Below, in pieces: positions 59,993 to 64,000 of a DNA stretch of 64,000 nucleotides (position 1 is the first letter of the stretch; every line of letters begins with the position of its first letter). This DNA comes from Emcibacter sp048269205 (GTDB lineage Bacteria; Pseudomonadota; Alphaproteobacteria; Sphingomonadales; Emcibacteraceae), in NCBI RefSeq assembly GCF_048269205.1, contig NZ_JBLXJC010000001.1, forward strand, positions 1,860,001-1,924,000. Direction: 5' to 3'. The notes beneath the pieces are model-generated. The model did no database searches. It was not told the DNA's origin and saw nothing but the letters and a program-made list of their open reading frames with translations. The translations under genes were made by a program, and so were the position numbers.

Positions 59993-62683
59993 TTAAGGAG
60001 AAGTGAGGATGTTCTTGGCGCGGGCCACTTCGACCGCCATCATGCGGTTCTGAACGCCCAGTTTAGAGAAGATATTGCGCATATGGAATTTGACCGTTGT
60101 CTCGGACAGGTCCATGGTCAGGGCAATGACCTTGTTGGAATGCCCGGCGCTCAGATTCTGCAGAACTTCATATTCCTTTGGCGTCAGAATATTTGCCGGG
60201 TCGGACATGGAACTCGCCTCATTGCCGTCCGCCATCAGGGTGCCGATGAAGGAAACGACTTCCGGGGGCAATTGTGACAGTGTGACACGTTTGATATGGT
60301 TACCGACAAAACTACGGAAGCTTTTGCCCTCGCCTGTAAAATAGTGCACATAAGCGCGACTGTCAGCGCCTGAGGCAAGTTTCCGAAACAGGTCATCTGC
60401 TTCCTCCTTCCGCCCGAGACCGTCCAGGGCCAGGATTTTCAAAACTGCCGACTTGAGGTAAAAACTGAAATGTTTCTCCCGATCCTGAATCCCGCTCACC
60501 TCGTCCAGGAGTTTCAGCGCCTCATCCTGCCGTCCCTCTCTGATTGAGTAACGGGACCAGGCCAGAACCGTCCGGTAAGCCTCCTGGAAGGAGGCCTCCT
60601 CGACAAGCGCCCTGACCTTCGGTGGATGTTCAAGAGAGAGACGTGTCATGAGCAGACGGGCCTTCTCCAGATCACCGGACAAAGTCAGAAGGTCCAGCTT
60701 CTGGATTTCCAGTATCCGCTCCAGACGGGGAAGCTTTCGCCGGACGGCAAGGGCACAGCCGCGGTCGAGAACGGCATGAGCCTGGTCCGGCGATCCGTCA
60801 ATAAATTCCGTCAGACTGCCTGTAACATACCCCCGAATAAAGAGTTCTACCCAGCCTTCATGTTCTTCAACGCGCTCCAGGGATGATACAATCTTCTGCC
60901 TCGCCTCTCCTTCTTTTCCAAGGACGAGATCAAGGTCAGCCTGCAAAACCGTCACAATGGCCGAGAGGCCCGCATCCGCTGCGAATTGCTTTTCGCAAAT
61001 TTCCCGGGCACGCGCCAGATCCCGGCTGCTTTGCAAAAGATCGCCGGTGATATTGTTGATAAGCGCCAGGTGGACATGCATAAAAACCTGGGAATAGGCC
61101 GCATCGGCCAGACTGTAGAACTCAAGGGAAATGGTCGCCGCTTCCCGAGCCTTATCCATATCTCCAACGGCATAATACATCATACACAACAGATTATTGA
61201 ACCACCCCTGGCTCCAGAACCGGCCGGGCATGGCCTGCCTGGACTGTTCTTCGTACCTGTTGATTTCCTCGCGGCTGACGTGCTTGTCTTCATAGACCGC
61301 CATTAGCATGACAACGATAGACTGATAATATTCAAGCGAAGGATCTTCCCCCCGGGAAGCTATTCGCTGAACCGCCCGCTCAAGCAGACTGCGAGCGATC
61401 GCAAACTTGCCGTCTTTCATATAGATCAGCACTCTGGAAAACAGCAACTGGGGCTCGCTCTCCGCAATTTCGACAGAAAACAGGAAAACAATATCTTCAA
61501 GCGCCTCGACCCCTTCCCTGAGCCCGATTTCCACCCCGCCGAAGGAAATGAACAAATCCAGCATATGAGCCATATCGCCCGCCTGAGCAGCATGGCGCAG
61601 GGCGTCCAAAGGCATATTCTGGCTGATAAACCAGTCTGTTGCCCTTTTGTGCAGGCACCTCAGGCTTTCCGCATCCCGCGCCAGCAATCTTTTGCGCAGA
61701 AACTGGTGAAACAACGGGGTGAAGCCGAAGCCGTCCGGCACATCTTCGGCCATGCCGAACAGGGGAAAAAGCCGTTGTTTCATCAGGACGCTTTCCACGT
61801 CCTTCCCGTCACAGACAAACCGCGCCTGCTTGATGGTGAACTTTACAAAAATACTGAGGCTGGTCAGCAAATCGCCCAGGGACGGGTCCAATGCCATCAT
61901 GACCTGCTCCTCGATGAACTCTTCCAGATCAGGCGAAAGCTGAATGCCCTCTGTTTCAAGGGGCGTCAGGATCTGGTCCTCACCTGCTTCAAAGCGGCAC
62001 TTTTGATACCACAGCGCCACGGGCCAGCCCGCGGTCCGCTCCAGCAACACATCCAGATCCTGGTTTTCCAACATTCCTGTAAAAAGGGAGGCAGTTTCTT
62101 CTGCCGTAAAGGCAAGGCTTGCAGCGCCAACATGGGTAAGCTGATTATGGGCGCGGTAGGAAGAAACAGGGAGCATATTCCCCGCATTTCCCGCAAAGAC
62201 AAAGAAAACCGACAAGCCGCTATGGTCGACCATATTGTTTAAGGCGGTTATGACCTTCCGGTCCCTGAGATGCTCAAGATTATGGATAAAGATAATATGT
62301 TTTCTAGGCAGCCTGGCAGACAATTCCCGGAATTTCTCCAGGCTGTCCCCGGTATTTTTCATACCAGTGTCCGTCGGAAGCGATGATTTCAGCAAATTGA
62401 AAAGATTGGAAAAGAAAATCGGCCTGGAATTATCCTCTTCCGAAATCCTATACCAAGACAGCTCATATCCCTTGAAACCGGCATCTTCCGCCCACTGCGC
62501 CATCAGAACGGATTTTCCGAACCCCGGCGGCGCCTCCAACAGTGTTACTTTTTTCTGGGAATACACCGGGGACAGGGACAACAGGCGCGGCCGTTCGATG
62601 GTCCCCTCATTCAGCAAATAGGCATAGGGTTGCCGATGTGCCACTCCCCCGCCGTTTTTCTGTAGGTTACCCGTGTCCAACAT
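59993..62683 (-). CDS. Second MalT-like LuxR-family regulator
   Basis: An 896-residue STAND-type regulator. Walker A is EAPPGFGKSVLMAQW (50-64). The expected Walker B is IIFIHNLEHLRD, where the usual Asp-Asp (as in FLDDYH of the first regulator) is replaced by His-Asn-Leu-Glu, so ATP hydrolysis may be altered. Long helical repeats follow (about 330-810). The C-terminal LuxR HTH is LTPKEYEVLQNLSAGHSNK, with TTVKFHMRNIFSKLGVQNR. The start ATG at 62683 lacks a strong ribosome site; a GTG 13 codons in, after GGCGGGGGA, is an alternative. It is transcribed towards the hydantoinase operon, which it probably activates. Copy E of the repeat lies 377 bp upstream. Confidence 0.88.
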   Translation of the reverse strand: MLDTGNLQKNGGGVAHRQPYAYLLNEGTIERPRLLSLSPVYSQKKVTLLEAPPGFGKSVLMAQWAEDAGFKGYELSWYRISEEDNSRPIFFSNLFNLLKSSLPTDTGMKNTGDSLEKFRELSARLPRKHIIFIHNLEHLRDRKVITALNNMVDHSGLSVFFVFAGNAGNMLPVSSYRAHNQLTHVGAASLAFTAEETASLFTGMLENQDLDVLLERTAGWPVALWYQKCRFEAGEDQILTPLETEGIQLSPDLEEFIEEQVMMALDPSLGDLLTSLSIFVKFTIKQARFVCDGKDVESVLMKQRLFPLFGMAEDVPDGFGFTPLFHQFLRKRLLARDAESLRCLHKRATDWFISQNMPLDALRHAAQAGDMAHMLDLFISFGGVEIGLREGVEALEDIVFLFSVEIAESEPQLLFSRVLIYMKDGKFAIARSLLERAVQRIASRGEDPSLEYYQSIVVMLMAVYEDKHVSREEINRYEEQSRQAMPGRFWSQGWFNNLLCMMYYAVGDMDKAREAATISLEFYSLADAAYSQVFMHVHLALINNITGDLLQSSRDLARAREICEKQFAADAGLSAIVTVLQADLDLVLGKEGEARQKIVSSLERVEEHEGWVELFIRGYVTGSLTEFIDGSPDQAHAVLDRGCALAVRRKLPRLERILEIQKLDLLTLSGDLEKARLLMTRLSLEHPPKVRALVEEASFQEAYRTVLAWSRYSIREGRQDEALKLLDEVSGIQDREKHFSFYLKSAVLKILALDGLGRKEEADDLFRKLASGADSRAYVHYFTGEGKSFRSFVGNHIKRVTLSQLPPEVVSFIGTLMADGNEASSMSDPANILTPKEYEVLQNLSAGHSNKVIALTMDLSETTVKFHMRNIFSKLGVQNRMMAVEVARAKNILTSP

Positions 62684-63216
62684 TCCAATGACTCATTACG
62701 GACGTCAGGGCGAATGCCGCCCGCTTCTCCGGCCAGTTCGTCAAAGACGACACCTTTCTCATCGAAAAAGCGGCCGATATCTCCTGCTTGTTTCATTATG
62801 GCGCGGGTCAGGGAATTTACAAGAGCCATTCTTGCATGACCGGGAACGTCCGGATAAACTTACTCTGCCGAAGTCAAACTGCCCTGTTATCGTGCTATAA
62901 CCATAAGATGAATCCATATTAAAGGGGATCTACCGCACTGATAATAGCTGCTTGTATTTCTTGACCAATTAATAGCTCCCTGCATTATGCATTGTTATGC
63001 AGAAAGTATCCCGATATTGGGAATTACAAGGAAAATTCAGAAAGATCTGGGAATATTGGTGCGGCCGAGGGGCATCACAACATGTAATATATACGATCAT
63101 TTAATACGAAAAATGCGCAACATTTGCGCCAACTCAACACACATTACCCGAATTCTTCAGCCCTTATTACTTTTGAATTGTTTTTTCACCTTTGAAACAG
63201 ATAACCCGGATGCCAT
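62684..63216. other. 533-bp gap between modules 6 and 7
   Basis: It holds copy E of the 71-bp repeat (63060-63130) and must contain the promoter of the second MalT-like regulator. A 72-codon minus-strand frame (62611-62829) overlaps the regulator start and has no ribosome site; it is not called as a gene. Confidence 0.6.
63060..63130 (+). repeat. 71-bp dispersed intergenic element, copy E
   Basis: TGCGGCCGAGGGGC starts at 63060; TGCGCA and TGCGCC start at 63114 and 63125. The left flank ATTCAGAAAGATCTG then GAATATTGG is shared with copy D and, in part, copy A. On the minus strand GGCGCA-AATGT-TGCGCA runs into TTTTT, terminator-like, 87 bp after the E2 stop codon. It separates the hydantoinase module from the E2/lipoyl module. 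Confidence 0.78.
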
Positions 63217-63900
63217 TCAAACACGGGGTTTATCATTTTTTTCGATGATCCCGGCCAGGTTGGTCAAAAACGCGCCTGACGGGTCACCGTCAATGCCCCT
63301 GTGATCCGTGGTCAGGGACAGCCCCATCATGGGCCGGATCGCAAGTTCATCATTCTCCAGAACCACCGGTTTTCGCTGAACCTGGCCGATGCCAAGGATG
63401 GCGACCTGTGGCCTGTTCAGGATCGGGGTGAAATAATGGATACGCCTGAGCCCCAGGTTGCTGACAGTGAAACTACCACCGGTCATTTCCGGCACCGTCA
63501 GTTTTCCGGCCCTCGCCCGTTCAATCAGGTCCTTGCGGGCGGCGCAGATGTCCTCAAGGCTCTTGTCCTGGACATCGAAAATGGTCGGTGCCATCAAGCC
63601 GTTCGGCAGGGAGATGGCCACGCTGATATGATGGCCGCCAATCATTGTCAGTTCCCTGCCGTCAATACGAGCGTTAAATTCCGGCATGACAGCAAGGGTG
63701 TCGCTGACCGCCTTGATCAGCAGGTCCTCAATGGATACAGGACTTCCGGCTTGCTTGAGCTTTGCCCGGGCGGCGACAAGACTGCTGGCGTCACAGTCAC
63801 AGTGATAGCTAAGCTGTGCCGAGGATTGCAGGCTTTCCTGCATCTTGTCGGCAATCATACCCCGCATGCCGGCAAGCCTGACGATCTTGTCTTCGATCAT
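63217..63900 (-). CDS. Stand-alone 2-oxoacid dehydrogenase E2 catalytic domain
   Basis: A 227-residue acyltransferase matching only the C-terminal catalytic domain of dihydrolipoamide acyltransferases. Family marks are GMRGMIADKMQESLQ near the N-terminus, GGSFTVSNLG, and the active-site HxxxDG motif in TTDHRGIDGDPSGAF near the C-terminus. The lipoyl and peripheral-subunit-binding domains normally fused in front are absent. A separate lipoyl-domain gene ends 1 bp before this start (TGA-A-ATG), so the E2 appears split into two proteins. I chose ATG at 63900. It should pass an acyl group from lipoyl-Lys to CoA. Possible E1 partners are genes beyond the window edge or the protein at 51563-53920. 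Confidence 0.87.
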   Translation of the reverse strand: MIEDKIVRLAGMRGMIADKMQESLQSSAQLSYHCDCDASSLVAARAKLKQAGSPVSIEDLLIKAVSDTLAVMPEFNARIDGRELTMIGGHHISVAISLPNGLMAPTIFDVQDKSLEDICAARKDLIERARAGKLTVPEMTGGSFTVSNLGLRRIHYFTPILNRPQVAILGIGQVQRKPVVLENDELAIRPMMGLSLTTDHRGIDGDPSGAFLTNLAGIIEKNDKPRV

Positions 63901-63901
63901 T

Positions 63902-64000
63902 TCAGGCAAGCTCCCCGATCACATCGCCCTTGTTGACGGGCTCTTCTGCGGCCACCTTGATGGCAAGAGTTCCTGCAGCGGTGGCCTCCACCTCATGCTG
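63902..64000 (-). CDS. Lipoyl-domain protein, C-terminal end only
   Basis: The last 32 codons of a gene that continues past the window edge. HEVEATAAGTLAIKV and EEPVNKGDVIGELA are the second half of a biotinyl/lipoyl domain. The modified Lys is expected a residue or two before the visible part (the usual context being ETDK, then two to four residues, then EV). The stop TGA is at 63902-63904, one base before the E2 catalytic-domain start, showing tight coupling. Whether the rest is just a single lipoyl domain or has more domains in front cannot be seen. Confidence 0.8.
   Translation of the reverse strand, partial: QHEVEATAAGTLAIKVAAEEPVNKGDVIGELA

Noticed and set aside
62611..62829. 72-codon minus-strand frame overlapping the start of the second MalT-like regulator
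   Set aside because: No ribosome site, overlap with a well-supported gene, and no recognisable family.

Overview
The window comes from a Gram-negative bacterium that lives by importing and degrading diverse organic molecules. It holds six TonB-dependent outer-membrane receptors, each beside its own regulator and catabolic enzymes. Family content (IlvD/EDD sugar-acid dehydratase, De Ley-Doudoroff galactose route, FecI/FecR pair, acetoacetate-CoA ligase, TonB receptors of the Caulobacter/sphingomonad type) and a moderate GC content suggest an alphaproteobacterium. A Kordiimonadales/Emcibacterales-like or low-GC sphingomonad-like lineage is my guess, not something the sequence proves. Almost everything lies on the minus strand.

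Layout. Module 1 (1-7115): MFS transporter (partial), 3-hydroxybutyryl-CoA dehydrogenase, acetoacetate-CoA ligase, TonB receptor, AraC-type regulator. Module 2 (7624-17369): exported amidohydrolase, TonB receptor, histone-deacetylase-like amidohydrolase, amidase, MalT-like LuxR regulator. Module 3 (17785-25041, plus strand): FecI-type sigma factor, FecR, a 1046-residue TonB receptor, SLC13 transporter, SGNH-like hydrolase. Module 4 (25174-42523): a galactan locus with GH2 beta-galactosidase, TonB receptor, GH53 endo-galactanase, SGLT-type symporter, every enzyme of oxidative galactose breakdown (dehydrogenase, lactonase, dehydratase, kinase, aldolase), a GntR regulator and a very divergent PEP carboxylase homologue. 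Module 5 (43078-50838): LacI regulator, acyl-CoA ligase, two esterase-like hydrolases and a TonB receptor, tied together by three near-identical LacI-type palindromes. Module 6 (51563-62683): 2-oxoacid dehydrogenase E1/transketolase-like protein, TonB receptor, creatininase-family, DUF917 and hydantoinase/oxoprolinase proteins, and a second MalT-like regulator. Module 7 (63217-end): a stand-alone E2 acyltransferase catalytic domain and a separate lipoyl-domain protein, cut by the window edge.

The most unusual signal is non-coding. Five copies of a 71-bp element lie in the same orientation, one in each of the five gaps longer than 400 bp, and four of the five clearly separate catabolic modules. 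The plan is TGCGGCC, then a fixed distance (54 bp from start to start), then two TGCGCA palindromes 11 bp apart. The spacing is identical in all five copies although the sequence between the blocks has diverged. I do not recognise this family. Two decayed mobile-DNA fragments (an IS3-type OrfA and an ArdC-like antirestriction/zincin fragment) sit beside the two copies that bracket module 5, which suggests that the modules are exchanged as cassettes.

Other points: the kinase and aldolase of the galactose route are read as one protein across an eight-base homopolymer, so the fusion may be a frameshift. The FecR protein, not the TonB receptor, carries the STN-like domain. Paired G-rich boxes 22 bp apart lie beside the second MalT-like regulator's operon.
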